DNA of 64,000 nt from an archaeon (GCA_021788415.1 JAJYKR010000002.1:124001-188000); one strand, 5' to 3'. Positions 15,037-24,446 are shown, counted from the stretch's first letter. Program-made: numbers and translations. The notes: a model not told the origin generated them from the sequence alone.

Positions 15037-15219
15037 ATGCCTAGAAGGGTGAAGCTAGAGGTCACGAAAGAGCTGAGGCTGAATGGAATCCTCGGGTTTG
15101 TCAAGAGGAGGGTCACGCCTCACGGCACTGGTGCGAAGGTAACCTGCCCGAAGGAGTTCCTTGGAAGGACTGCGTACCTTGTCATAACCGGCGAGAGATG
15201 GGAAGAGGAGGAGGAGTGA
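15037..15219 (+). CDS. DUF2080-family transposon-encoded protein
   Basis: A 60-aa protein with the short AbrB-like layout of DUF2080 (GAKVTCPKEFLGRTAYLVIT), a family known from archaeal transposons. An acidic tail (EEEEE) ends it. It lies 4 nt before the transposase frame and could regulate transposition by binding the palindrome at 15018-15036. Confidence 0.8.
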   Translation: MPRRVKLEVTKELRLNGILGFVKRRVTPHGTGAKVTCPKEFLGRTAYLVITGERWEEEEE

Positions 15220-15223
15220 AGAG

Positions 15224-16696
15224 ATGACGGAACACATCGAGGGGTTGTCAAGGGAGCAGGTCATCCTCCTCCCAGACGTTCTCGACGACTAAGTCAACGG
15301 GGAGAATCCCGTCAGGTTCGTGGATGCCTTCGTCGACAGCCTTGATTTGAAGGAGCTCGGGTTCAGGCACGTCGAGCCGGAGGAGACTGGGAGGCCGCCT
15401 TACGACCCCTCCGACCTGTTGAAGCTCTACGTCTGCGGCTACCTGAACCAGATCAGGTCCAGCAGGAAGCTGGAGAGGGAGTGCCAGAGGAACGTGGAGG
15501 TGATGTGGCTGATGAAGAGGCTGACGCCAGACTTCAAGACCATAGCAGACTTCCGGAAGGACAACATCGACTGCGTCAAACCTGTCTTCAAGGAGTTCGT
15601 CTACCTCTGCAGGTCGCTAGACCTCTTCGGTGCTGAACTGGTAGCCATAGACGGGAGCAAGTTCAAGGCGGTCAACTCCACCAAGAGGAATCTCAACGCG
15701 AAGACGCTCGCGGAGAGGCTGAAGCGCGTCGAGGAGAGGATAGCTCAATACCTGAAGGAGATGGGAGAGAACGACAAGGCTGAACACGAGGGCGACGTTG
15801 ACCGTAACAGCCGTGGTGCGAAGGCCAACGGGTTGACGGAGAAAATCGGCAAGCTCGAGGAGCGGAGGCAAGAGTACATCAGGGCTCAGAGCCTGATGAA
15901 GGAGACTGGGCAGAAGGAGGTCTCCCTCACCGACCCTGACAGCAGGCTGATGAAGGCCGACAGCCAGAAGCTGGACGTATGCTATAACGTCGAGTCTGCG
16001 GTGGACTCGAAGAGCCACCCCGTGGTCGACTACGACGTCACGAACCACCCCAACGACAGGAGCCAGCTCGCCAGGATGGCCCAGGAGGCGAAGGGGACCC
16101 TCGGGGTGGAGACGCTCGACGTCATCGCGGACAAGGGATTCTGTACCGGGACGGAGCTGAAGGAATGCGAGGAGAACGGGATAACGACGTACGTCTCCAT
16201 ACCGGACGAGACCATGCCGAACAAGACCCTCGGGGTGCCAGAGCCTGAATTCTATTCTCAAAGGTTCTCCTACGACCCTCTCAGAGATGTATACGTCTGC
16301 CCTGCCAATCAGGTGATGGGCTTCTGGAAGGGCAGGTACAAGAACCGCGGCAGGCTATACAGGACTGGAGCGTGCGCCACCTGTCCTCTCAGGGGCAGGT
16401 GCACGAGGAACAAGCTCGGCAGGATAATCTTCAGGTCAGAGCACTAGGATGTCATCGACAGGCTCAGGGCGAGGCTGAGCGAAGCTCAGGGGCTCGACAA
16501 GCTCAACAGGCGGAAGGAGATCGTCGAGCACCCGTTCGGCACCATGAAGAGGGCGTTCAACCAGGGCTATCTCCTGCTCAAGGGCCTGGGGAAGGTGAAC
16601 GGGGAGGTCGGATTCACGATGCTGGCCTACGACATGAGGCGGGCGATCAACATCCTGGGGACGAAGAGACTGACGAGCTCAGTTGGAGTCATATGA
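15224..16696 (+). pseudogene. IS1182-family transposase with two in-frame stops
   Basis: Starting at ATG 15224 the frame reads through TAA at 15290 and TAG at 16445 to a TGA at 16694. The central part shows the family hallmarks: FVDSLDLKELGF, TGRPPYDPSDLLKLYVCGYL, then TPDFKTIADFRKDN, VAIDGSKFKAV (first catalytic Asp), DVIADKGF (second) and EIVEHPFGTMKR (catalytic Glu). The TAA replaces an aromatic residue expected in LDDxV; the TAG follows RSEH. About 490 codons in total. All catalytic residues lie in one frame, so decay is recent or the stops are bypassed. Confidence 0.85.
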
Positions 16697-16907
16697 CAGA
16701 GTCAGGGCATCCTATGGCGTGAACCGCAGAACTGACTTCTCACACAATCTGAAAATTAAGCGAATCCTATCCACCTGAGCAATAGGGGTAGTCTTGACGA
16801 ATTGCTGCTTCGCCAGCCTTGTCTGCTTCTGGGCTCTTGACCAGCCCTGGCACCTGGGGTCCACTCACGTGCAGTCGAAAGAATCCAACGCAACTCATCC
16901 CCAAACG

Positions 16908-17615
16908 TCAGGGAACCACGAATTGGAGAAGTACAACCGCTCCCCATTCATCTCCAGCAACGAGGGTGTAAGTTCCGGGGCGAAAGCTCCGAAAGGCACC
17001 GTGTATCGAGGTCCCGGGCAAGGTCGAAGGTGGCGGCAGGGTTATCGTTCGCGCGAGTTGGTAGCTTGACAGAGTGCACGGCAGAGCAATACAATCGGAG
17101 AACCCTGGCACTAGAGCGATGGTCGCGTTGTCGCTTGAAGCACTGAAGAGGTAGCTGGATGCGTTGTAGCCCAGGGGACAAGAGATCGTGCCATTCCAAA
17201 TCCCCACGATGCCATCATTTAGCATGTGTGTGGCAAGTGTATAGTTCTCGAGGGAGTATGACCCGTTTAGCAACTCGAATCCGAACGGCAACGGTGTCTC
17301 CCCCCAGCAGGGCAGGAAGCCAGAGTTTTCACCGAGGAGGTTAGGCTCACTGAAGCGGTCACTCCCTGTGACGTTATTCTTGTGATTCTCGGCGTTGAAC
17401 TCTGTTACTGTGATCCTAACGCCCCATGTCTGGTTCGCCAAGACAGTGGGAATGACGTCAAGCCTGAGTTGCAGGGCGGAGACAGAATTGGCAGATGCAG
17501 TTCCTGGCGCGGTAACCATTGCTTGAGTGTTAGAGTGAAGCCCAAGATAAGCGAAACTTCCCAGGCCTATGAGGATGATGGCGGCAACCCCGACTGTCAT
17601 TGCGAGCCTGCCCAC
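16908..17615 (-). CDS. Membrane-anchored extracellular protein
   Basis: A 235-aa protein with a single N-terminal membrane helix (MTVGVAAIILIGLGSFAYLG) and an extracellular part with many Asn-x-Ser/Thr sites (NGSYS, NYTLA, NGTIS, NASSY), fitting N-glycosylation. Three or four Cys occur in the exported part. No domain was recognised. It is the distal gene of a run of exported-protein genes on the minus strand. Confidence 0.65.
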   Translation of the reverse strand: MGRLAMTVGVAAIILIGLGSFAYLGLHSNTQAMVTAPGTASANSVSALQLRLDVIPTVLANQTWGVRITVTEFNAENHKNNVTGSDRFSEPNLLGENSGFLPCWGETPLPFGFELLNGSYSLENYTLATHMLNDGIVGIWNGTISCPLGYNASSYLFSASSDNATIALVPGFSDCIALPCTLSSYQLARTITLPPPSTLPGTSIHGAFRSFRPGTYTLVAGDEWGAVVLLQFVVP

Positions 17616-17705
17616 GAATTACATCACGCCCCGAATGTTAAGGGTCTCCCAGTTGTCAACGTAGGAATCCAATTCACTTCTTCGGACAGTGATCAAAGCC
17701 ATAGC

Positions 17706-18947
17706 CTATGTATCACAGTTAGTCCTGTATGTGGAAGTGAAATTGCCCATGGTAGTGATGCCGGATATCGAAATGTCAAGCACGCTAGAACCTGAGCACG
17801 TAGTATACAATTCGATTTTGTCATACCATCCATTGCTATACGGAGTATTGAAGTAGAAGCATGAACTAGACGAGGTACTGTAGCACTCGATATTGCCATA
17901 GTTAACTACATTAGAGAAAGTTGCGAGTGAAGCGAGTCCAATATTGCTGATCGTTGGTCGTTCTAGGATTGCATCTACATAATACGTTGTTCCTGCTGCG
18001 GGAAAATTCGTCAGAGGACTCGAGCATGTCCAACCAGGACCGAACAAGAAGGTTTGGTACTCAGTGTTGGTGCCGCCAAGTTCCAACCCATTTTCTACGA
18101 CCGGCTCCATGGCACTTCCCGGGCTAACCGCGTCTGTGGATGGACAAGTGTATCTTGGCACTGATGGTGCGAACTCATACCAGCCAACGTAAGTGGGTGA
18201 ACTGCACGACTTCGTGGAAGCGCAGTAGGTGCTGCCCTCGGTACCTGTTTGGGCGAGGAAGGTCTGGGTCTTATTCTCAAGACCGCTCCAAATAGCCAGG
18301 GCACAGGTTTGATTCGCACCACCACCGTAGCATTCTTGGTTTCCTCCCACTGATGGCTGCACGAAATTGGTATCAGCATACAGTTCAGTTGTCGTCAGTC
18401 CGTTCAGCACGTACCAGACCCGGTAGCCCGACCAATGGTTGTTTGTTATAACGCTACTTGTAGGAGAAATCCCCAGCTGCCCGAATGAAGGATGGCAAGA
18501 GACTGGCGACTGAGCAACACTCGCGCCAGTCACACGGTCAAGACCTGCATTCTCGAAAATCTGGAATCCTTCTGGGATTCTTGCGCCACAAGATGCAACA
18601 AGAACGTCGTTGAAGATGAAGTCAACCGAGACGGCATTTAGAGAAACCCCGGAACATGTAGCAGAATCGAAATAGAAACTAGGCGCGACTCCGAAGAGGG
18701 TGAGAGTGTGTGAATTTGCGATAGCTTCAAACTCGCTTGAACTCTCAGCTGTCGCCACCGCCTTCTGCGTGTCAATACCTTTGTAGATTGCTTCCTATTC
18801 ATGTACTACTTGACTTACACATGACAGAGAGCTGACGGAGCCACTGATTGAATTCGCATTCGAAGGCTCAATGGGATGAGAGAGAACTAACGAAGAGAAA
18901 AGCAGGAGAAAGATGATAGCTGGACCCGCTGCTTTTCGCATTCTCAT
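17706..18947 (-). pseudogene. Secreted G1-peptidase-like (eqolisin fold) protein split by TAG
   Basis: From ATG 18947 the frame starts with a signal peptide (RKAAGPAIIFLLLFSSLVLS), meets TAG at 18795-18797 and continues in frame to 17706. The mature part contains NHWSGYRVWYVLN, AIWSGLENKTQTFLAQTGTE and TYVGWYEFAPSVP, in the order and spacing of G1 peptidases, whose catalytic Gln and Glu lie in a QxG and a YE motif. Many Cys pairs suggest disulfides. The stop separates the signal peptide from the enzyme, so export would fail unless it is suppressed. A lectin-like jelly roll without peptidase activity is an alternative. Confidence 0.6.
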
Positions 18948-19040
18948 AAGAAAGTGTGGCCCGATACATAACGATTTCTGTTCATGTGGGCCGATTTCGC
19001 TCAATGGCTAACGCTGGTTGGCCGCTTGTCGGCGCCACAG

Positions 19041-19712
19041 TCACTTGACGGCAACTTCCTGCATGTTGGTTGTTCCGACAAGGGTGATTGTTCCGGCTTC
19101 TGGGAGGCAGAGATCCTGTACGCCGGGAAACGCTGGAGACATGGCCCTGAGCTGAGCCGGAGAGTATCCCACGACCACGATGGCATACGAGAAACCGGCG
19201 AAACACCAGTATGGCAGACCGACATAGTAGATGGCGCGAGTTCCGTTCACAGGTGAGATTGTGAAGCTCCATGTCATCATGGCATTTTGAGGAACGTAGA
19301 TGCTTGCGGGCGCAGGGGTGACGGTGATGCCAAGTCCAGCGACAAGGCTGTCATTCTGAAGCATGAACACCTGTACCTCCCTGCCCGCACTCCAGGAAAC
19401 ATTTCCTCCAAGGTAATTGTGGAAGATTTGGACGCAGATCTTGGAAGTCGAGTTGGTGACGAACACCCGGATAGAGCCGTTTCCAAATGAGTGGTTGGAA
19501 TAGCTCCCAAGCGGCGGATTGTATTCTGTCGTACAATCAGAGATAGCGCCCGAGGCTCTATTGGAAGACCTGGGAAGGCCCATGAAGGCATACGTAACAC
19601 CTACCGCAACCAGACCTGCTACAACAATGCTCGCAAAGGTCACGCTTGGGGCGATCCCTGCCCGACGCACGGGAGATTCGTTCGCAAACTTCGGTATGAA
19701 TTTCGTTGACAC
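19041..19712 (-). CDS. Membrane-anchored extracellular protein
   Basis: A 223-aa protein with one N-terminal membrane helix (TFASIVVAGLVAVGVTYAFM) and an exported beta-rich domain with Asn-x-Ser/Thr sites and four Cys. Its start overlaps the 3' end of the integrase gene by 73 nt in another frame on the same strand. No domain was recognised. Confidence 0.62.
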   Translation of the reverse strand: MSTKFIPKFANESPVRRAGIAPSVTFASIVVAGLVAVGVTYAFMGLPRSSNRASGAISDCTTEYNPPLGSYSNHSFGNGSIRVFVTNSTSKICVQIFHNYLGGNVSWSAGREVQVFMLQNDSLVAGLGITVTPAPASIYVPQNAMMTWSFTISPVNGTRAIYYVGLPYWCFAGFSYAIVVVGYSPAQLRAMSPAFPGVQDLCLPEAGTITLVGTTNMQEVAVK

Positions 19713-21043
19713 CGAACCAAGAACTGCGTGCTCGGAGCTAAACCGAGGAGGTACTTCCTCTTCTTTCCTAGTACGGCTGCGAGAATATCCTTAGATTCGC
19801 ATTCAGAGCCCGATTCTCTCCCCCCTCCCTTGCGAGCCTGCACCGGGATTACCTTCTGCCTCGAACCGTTGCCCGTCATCATGCCGACCAGCCTCTGCCT
19901 CACAGCGTTCTGTAATTCCTCGTCGCTCATCTCGCCGAGATTCATCTTCTCTACCTCCTCCTTCTTGAGACCGGCGACCAGGAGGAACTGCTCCCTCAGT
20001 GTCTTCTTGAACTGCTCATCGCTTGCGGATTCTGCCTTGGTGGAAAGCAAGGGCTCACACTTCTTGTAGGTTTCCCTCATCTCCTCAATCATGGTGGGCG
20101 GGAGCCTGCCCTTGTTGGTCGAATACCTGGCTTCTATGTCCCCCTTGTGCCCCATCAGGAACTGGAGATAGGGGTGGGAGACCAAGCCCTTTGACTCTGC
20201 TATAATCATTCCTGTGTCGCAATAGGCCCTCAGGACGTAGGGTCTCCACGTGAAACCGCTCTTCACGATTGCCTCCTTGATGTCTCTGGTCACCAACGAT
20301 GTCCTCAGGAAAGGATTCTTCTTGACTCCCCGGGGATCGAAGGCTAGTAACTGGCTTTCAGGTGTTAGCTTTTCTCTCTGCTTTACCCTCTCTTGAAGGT
20401 ACTCCTGAATGTATATGACGGCTTCATTTCCAACGAAAGTGAAGTACTGATGTCTGGCCTTGCTCAGCGGATTCCTGACGGTCAGTATCGAAGGCATTTT
20501 CCCGAAGGTCATTCTATCGGAAGCGACCTTCGCCTCCCTGATGTCTCCAAGCCTTATGCCGTCTGTCCCGACGAAGTTGCCCAGGCTCTCCGGTCTCAAT
20601 CCGCTCAAAGCCATCAGCGCGATAGAAACTCTGCATCTGCGTGACCCCATCCTCAGAATCTTGGCCAGCTCCTCTTTGCTGGGCACCCTCTCATTCGCTA
20701 TGGTTGGAGTCTCTGACTTGCCCTTGATGTTGACCTTCAGCTTCACGTCTAGGCTGTTGTATGATAACCACGAGAAGACGACCTTCTTGAACCTGATTAT
20801 GTAGGAGCCTGCCTTGCCCTTCTTTTCCATCTCCCTGACAAAATCCGTGAAGCTGTCCCTGAACTTCTTCGTGGGGCCGTCCTTGAGAGTCTGCTTCGGA
20901 GTGGTATGCGCCAGGCCGCAGTATAGGCCAAGCGTCCTGAGGTAAACTTCAGCCGTGATAAGTGAGTTGGCTGCAAGGTTGTCATGTCATCTCCTCACGT
21001 CCTTATCGTCCAATAGGTCGCCGTACTTCCCGGTGTTTGGCAT
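19640..21043 (-). pseudogene. Archaeal tyrosine recombinase (integrase) with in-frame TGA
   Basis: From ATG 21043 the frame reads MPNTGKYGDLLDDKDVRR, then TGA (20987-20989), then HDNLAANSLITAEVYLRTLG. In archaeal integrases this region is VRRW followed by a similar H/Y-x-NLA sequence, so TGA stands where Trp is expected. The catalytic domain has ALSGLRPESLGNF (Arg of box I), FTWRPYVLRAYCDTGM (Arg region), LMGHKGDIEARYS (His and the likely Tyr nucleophile). After the Tyr there are about 160 residues, the last part overlapping the next gene, so the C-terminus looks altered. It lies just downstream of the tRNA-Arg 3' end, the usual place for an integrase of an integrated element. Confidence 0.8.
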
Positions 21044-21095
21044 GGAATGGTTGATAGAAGGGCCTTGTAACAAAGGATTCGCTTATAATCTTAAG

Positions 21096-21186
21096 CGGGC
21101 CCGGTGGGATTCGAACCCACGGTCTCTGAGCTCACGCACTTCAGCTTCGGAGGCTGACGCCCTGATCCGTGCTGGGCTACGGGCCC
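21096..21186 (-). tRNA. tRNA-Arg(CCG) with a noncanonical 15-nt intron in the variable loop
   Basis: Acceptor stem GGGCCCG/CGGGCCC with discriminator G, D stem GCCC/GGGC, anticodon stem TCAGC/GCTGA around CTCCGAA (anticodon CCG), T arm GTGGG-TTCGAAT-CCCAC. The variable region is 20 nt as read. A bulge-helix-bulge explains it: CTGA pairs with TCAG (4 bp), flanked by bulges AGT and AGA, with a GC-GTGA-GC inner hairpin. Removing 15 nt (21124-21138) leaves the variable loop AGACC and a 76-nt tRNA. No CCA is encoded. A TATA-like CTTAAC lies just upstream. Confidence 0.85.
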
Positions 21187-21210
21187 GTCCGACCCGTGGG
21201 GGTCGTCTTG

Positions 21211-22458
21211 TTAAGTGCGTCCTTCCGCTCCCGCTGACCTGTAGCCTGCGCTCCCCGGCGGAGGCCTGTACTTATGGAAGAAGAGCCAGTAGAGGCCGAG
21301 GTTGGCTCCGAGGACGAGCCCGTAGAGCGCGAACGGCACCTCGACGGCGGCCGCGTTCACCTCTGCCGACTCGAACTCGAACCCTGCGAAGTAGGTCCCG
21401 CCCGAGGCGGCGAGCAGGCGCGTCGCCTGGTTGATGCCGAAAGCCGCTCCCCTCTCGTCCTCGGAGATCATGTCCATCATCGCGACCTGCTGAACGGGGA
21501 GCGCCATCACCCTGGTGGCGGGGAGGAGGAAGTAGACGGCGAGGGAGACCGGGAAAACCCTGACGACGGGCATGATTATCGAGAGGACGATGGACCCCAC
21601 CCTGGTCACGATTATCCCTCGCAGAAAGCCAATCTTCCTTTCGATCGCGGGGGCGACAAGGAGCGCGAATGACGCTATGATTCCAGAGACCCCGGCATAG
21701 ACAGACATCTCGGGCCTGCTTATCGAATAGACGCTGATGAAAAACGGGATGAGGAACGGGGTTATGAGCCCCTGGCTGAGCCCGTTGAGGACCCCCGTCA
21801 GGCTGAACTTCCCTATCGCAGCCCCGGTCTTGAGGGATACTGTCCGCCTGACCCCCGACCCCATCCTCACGAAGGGGGAGAGGCCGAGAGACGCCGCCCC
21901 GAGGACCGCAGCCGCTGCGAACACTTCCCGGATCCCTGCCAGCCCTCCGAGGTAGGCGCCCCCCGCGGAGGCGACTCCAGAGATGAACGCCAGGACGGCG
22001 TAGTACTTCGTCCTGTCATTCCTCGATGTGAGCTCCGTCGCCAAGATCGACTGGATGGGCTGAGCGGCCCCGCCCACCCCTCCCCCTGAAAGGGATCCTG
22101 TTGCCGATATCCCTCCAACCACCGCCGCGAGGAAGAGGACAGGCACGGAGGTGTTCACCACGAGCAAGGAGGCGGAGACGGGGAGTAGGGCCAGGGCTCC
22201 CACGAAGGACGCCCTCCTTCCGACCATGTCTGCCGCCAGGCCGAAGCCGAGCCCAAGAGCCGCGGTGGCGACGGTGGCGGCCGAATATACCATCCCGAGC
22301 AAGAACGCGCCGTGGTGCAGCTCTGTGAGGACGAGGAACGGGAACGCGACGTTGATCATTCCTGCAGATAAGCTCCTGAGCACCCTCAGAGCGGCAAGGA
22401 ATCTCAGGGACCGAATGTCTGTCTCAGGGGGGCCAGTCGTTTCGTAATCCGAACCCAA
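21211..22458 (-). CDS. MFS transporter
   Basis: A 415-aa protein with about 12 membrane helices. The loop GLAADMVGRRASFVGA is the MFS signature between helices 2 and 3. A symmetric RKIGF loop occurs in the second half. TTG 22458 was chosen because a TATA-like TTTATACG lies about 30 nt upstream and the longer open frame would run into the divergent argS promoter. It resembles sugar or drug efflux carriers but no substrate can be given. Confidence 0.82.
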   Translation of the reverse strand: MGSDYETTGPPETDIRSLRFLAALRVLRSLSAGMINVAFPFLVLTELHHGAFLLGMVYSAATVATAALGLGFGLAADMVGRRASFVGALALLPVSASLLVVNTSVPVLFLAAVVGGISATGSLSGGGVGGAAQPIQSILATELTSRNDRTKYYAVLAFISGVASAGGAYLGGLAGIREVFAAAAVLGAASLGLSPFVRMGSGVRRTVSLKTGAAIGKFSLTGVLNGLSQGLITPFLIPFFISVYSISRPEMSVYAGVSGIIASFALLVAPAIERKIGFLRGIIVTRVGSIVLSIIMPVVRVFPVSLAVYFLLPATRVMALPVQQVAMMDMISEDERGAAFGINQATRLLAASGGTYFAGFEFESAEVNAAAVEVPFALYGLVLGANLGLYWLFFHKYRPPPGSAGYRSAGAEGRT

Positions 22459-22509
22459 CTTTGTCCGAGGGCCGCCTTTGGGCCGCGTATAAATCGCGAG
22501 CGGAGCGCC

Positions 22510-22524
22510 TCTGAGAGCTTTTAT
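22510..22524 (+). promoter_or_regulatory. TATA promoter of argS
   Basis: GAGCTTTTATCGTG lies about 30 nt before the TTG start of argS. The same CTTTTATCG element precedes tRNA-Gln (26496-26504). Confidence 0.6.
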
Positions 22525-22550
22525 CGTGTCAGTCGCAAGGAGCGCACGCC

Positions 22551-24446
22551 TTGAAGTTCCTCGAGTTCCAGGCGGAGGTCGAAGAAGTCCTCGCCGACTC
22601 CTGCCGAGCCCTGGGTCACAAGGGGGTACAGATAGACGTAGGCTCCCCGCCCAGCGACGCCTATGGAGACCTTTCAAGCGCCGTGCCCATCCGCATCGCC
22701 AAGGAGCAGGGGAGGGTCCCGGGGGACGTGGCGGTCGAGGTCGCCTCGAAGGCCATGGAGCTCGCGAAGAAGTCGAAGTACATCGGGACTGTCAGCCCGC
22801 ACAGGAGCGGGTACGTCAACTTCGGGTTGAAGCACTCAAGGTTCGTATCCGATTCGATAGCCGCAATCTGCTCGGGCGACCTGGGAGCGGTGAAGGAAAA
22901 GGGGGAGGTGGTGGCGATCGAGCACACCAACGTCAACCCGAATAAGGCGCTCCACATCGGGCACGCCCGCAACCTCGTCCTCGGCGACTCGCTAGTGAGG
23001 GTGATGCGCTACATGGGCCACCAGGTCCAGGCCCTCAACTACATCGACGACTCCGGCGCCCAGGTCGCTGACATAATCGTCGGCTTCAGATTCCTGGGGT
23101 ACTCGGACGAAGCCCCGGCCGGGACCAAGTACGACACCTACTGCGGCGACAGCGTCTACACCAGGGTGACCAAGGACTACGAAAATGACCCTACGCTGCG
23201 GGAGAAGCAGTCCTTCGTCCTGAAAGAGATTGAGAAGGGGACCGGCGAGGTCGCAGAGTACGCGAGGGGGATTGTGAGGAAGATACTCGCGGCCCAGCTT
23301 TCCACCTGCTGGAGGCTGGGCGCCCGCTACGACCTCCTGAACTGGGAGTCACAGCTGGTTCACTCGGGGATGTGGGAGAAGATCTTCGAGTCGCTGAAGA
23401 AGATGGGGTACGTCAAGTTCCAGACCGAGGGGGAGAACAAGGGGACCTGGGTGATACCAGACCCAGAAACTGGCGAGGAGAAGGTTGTGGTGCGGTCTGA
23501 CGGGACGGCTGTGTACGTCGCCAAGGACATCCCCTATGCGGCGTGGAAGGTCGGACTGATCGGGGACCCGTTCGGGTATGAGGCGTACCCATTGGAGCAG
23601 CCCGGAGGGGTGCTGTACTCGACGACTCTCGACGGCAAAAAGGGGAAGGTCCGCTTTGGCGGCGCCCACCTCGCGATCTCGGTGATAGACACCAGGCAGA
23701 GCTACCTTCAGCGCATAGTCTCCAAGGTCCTCGACGAGTTCAGGGAAGGGTCCTCGAAAAGGTACCTGCACAGGAGCTACGAGGTGGTCTCACTCTCGAA
23801 GCGGACCGCTGCCCAGCTCGGGTACACGATCGAGGGAAACTTCGCCCACATGTCGGGGAGGAAGGGGCTTTACGTCAACGCCGACGCCATGCTTGACCGG
23901 CTGAAGGCGAAGGCGAAGTCGGAGACCAGGAGGAGAAACCTTTCGGAGCCGGACTCGTGGGTGGACGAGGTGGCCGAGGCCGTCTCCGTCGCGGCCCTCC
24001 GGTACGAGCTTCTGAAGCAGGACCCTGACAAGATGATCGTCTTCGACATCGACGACGCCCTCCAGTTCAAGGGCGACACGGGCCCCTACCTGCTCTACAC
24101 CTATGCGAGGGCCAGGCGGATCATCGACAGGGCCGAGGGCAAGCCCGGAGTTGATGAAGCGTCTGCTGCGAAGCTGACGAAGCCCCAGGAGCTCAGGCTG
24201 GCGAAGAGGATGACGATGCTCGACATCAGCGCCGAGACGGCCGAGGAGTTCCTCTCTCCCAAGGAGATAGCGAGGTTCGCCCATGAACTGGCGGTCGCGT
24301 TCAACGACTTCTACGAGGGGGTCCCCGTGAACAAGGAAGAGGACGCGGCGCTGAGGAGCGCCAGGCTGGCCCTTGTCGACGCCGCGAGCAGGGTGCTGGC
24401 CGAGTCGATGACGCTGATGGGAATCCCCATCAGAGACAGGATATGA
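22551..24446 (+). CDS. argS: Arginyl-tRNA synthetase
   Basis: A 631-aa class I aminoacyl-tRNA synthetase. The N-terminal Arg-tRNA synthetase domain (about 1-95) is followed by NVNPNKALHIGHARNLVLGD with the HIGH motif, and MSGRKGLYV replaces the KMSKS motif, as often in archaeal ArgRS. The C-terminal anticodon-binding DALR domain ends with VLAESMTLMGIPIRDRI. It charges tRNA-Arg, one isoacceptor of which is encoded 1.4 kb upstream. The TTG start follows a clear TATA box. Confidence 0.95.
   Translation: MKFLEFQAEVEEVLADSCRALGHKGVQIDVGSPPSDAYGDLSSAVPIRIAKEQGRVPGDVAVEVASKAMELAKKSKYIGTVSPHRSGYVNFGLKHSRFVSDSIAAICSGDLGAVKEKGEVVAIEHTNVNPNKALHIGHARNLVLGDSLVRVMRYMGHQVQALNYIDDSGAQVADIIVGFRFLGYSDEAPAGTKYDTYCGDSVYTRVTKDYENDPTLREKQSFVLKEIEKGTGEVAEYARGIVRKILAAQLSTCWRLGARYDLLNWESQLVHSGMWEKIFESLKKMGYVKFQTEGENKGTWVIPDPETGEEKVVVRSDGTAVYVAKDIPYAAWKVGLIGDPFGYEAYPLEQPGGVLYSTTLDGKKGKVRFGGAHLAISVIDTRQSYLQRIVSKVLDEFREGSSKRYLHRSYEVVSLSKRTAAQLGYTIEGNFAHMSGRKGLYVNADAMLDRLKAKAKSETRRRNLSEPDSWVDEVAEAVSVAALRYELLKQDPDKMIVFDIDDALQFKGDTGPYLLYTYARARRIIDRAEGKPGVDEASAAKLTKPQELRLAKRMTMLDISAETAEEFLSPKEIARFAHELAVAFNDFYEGVPVNKEEDAALRSARLALVDAASRVLAESMTLMGIPIRDRI

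Larger units (their letters stand above)
14960..16751 (+). mobile_element. IS1182-type insertion sequence with terminal inverted repeats
   Basis: The left end CAGACTGTGCGAAAA (14960-14974) and the right end, read on the minus strand as CAGATTGTGTGAGAA (16751-16737), match at 12 of 15 positions. Between them are a DUF2080 gene and a transposase of the IS1182 family. AAAA borders both ends and may be a 4-bp target duplication. Total length is 1792 bp. The transposase carries two in-frame stops, so this copy is probably not autonomous. Confidence 0.8.

Noticed and set aside
15290..20989. A variant genetic code with TAG, TAA or TGA read as sense
   Set aside because: TGA, TAG and TAA all end conserved core genes at the expected lengths in this window (for example TGA of S30e and TFB, TAG of SMC and Sua5), so genome-wide recoding is excluded; only local suppression could remain.
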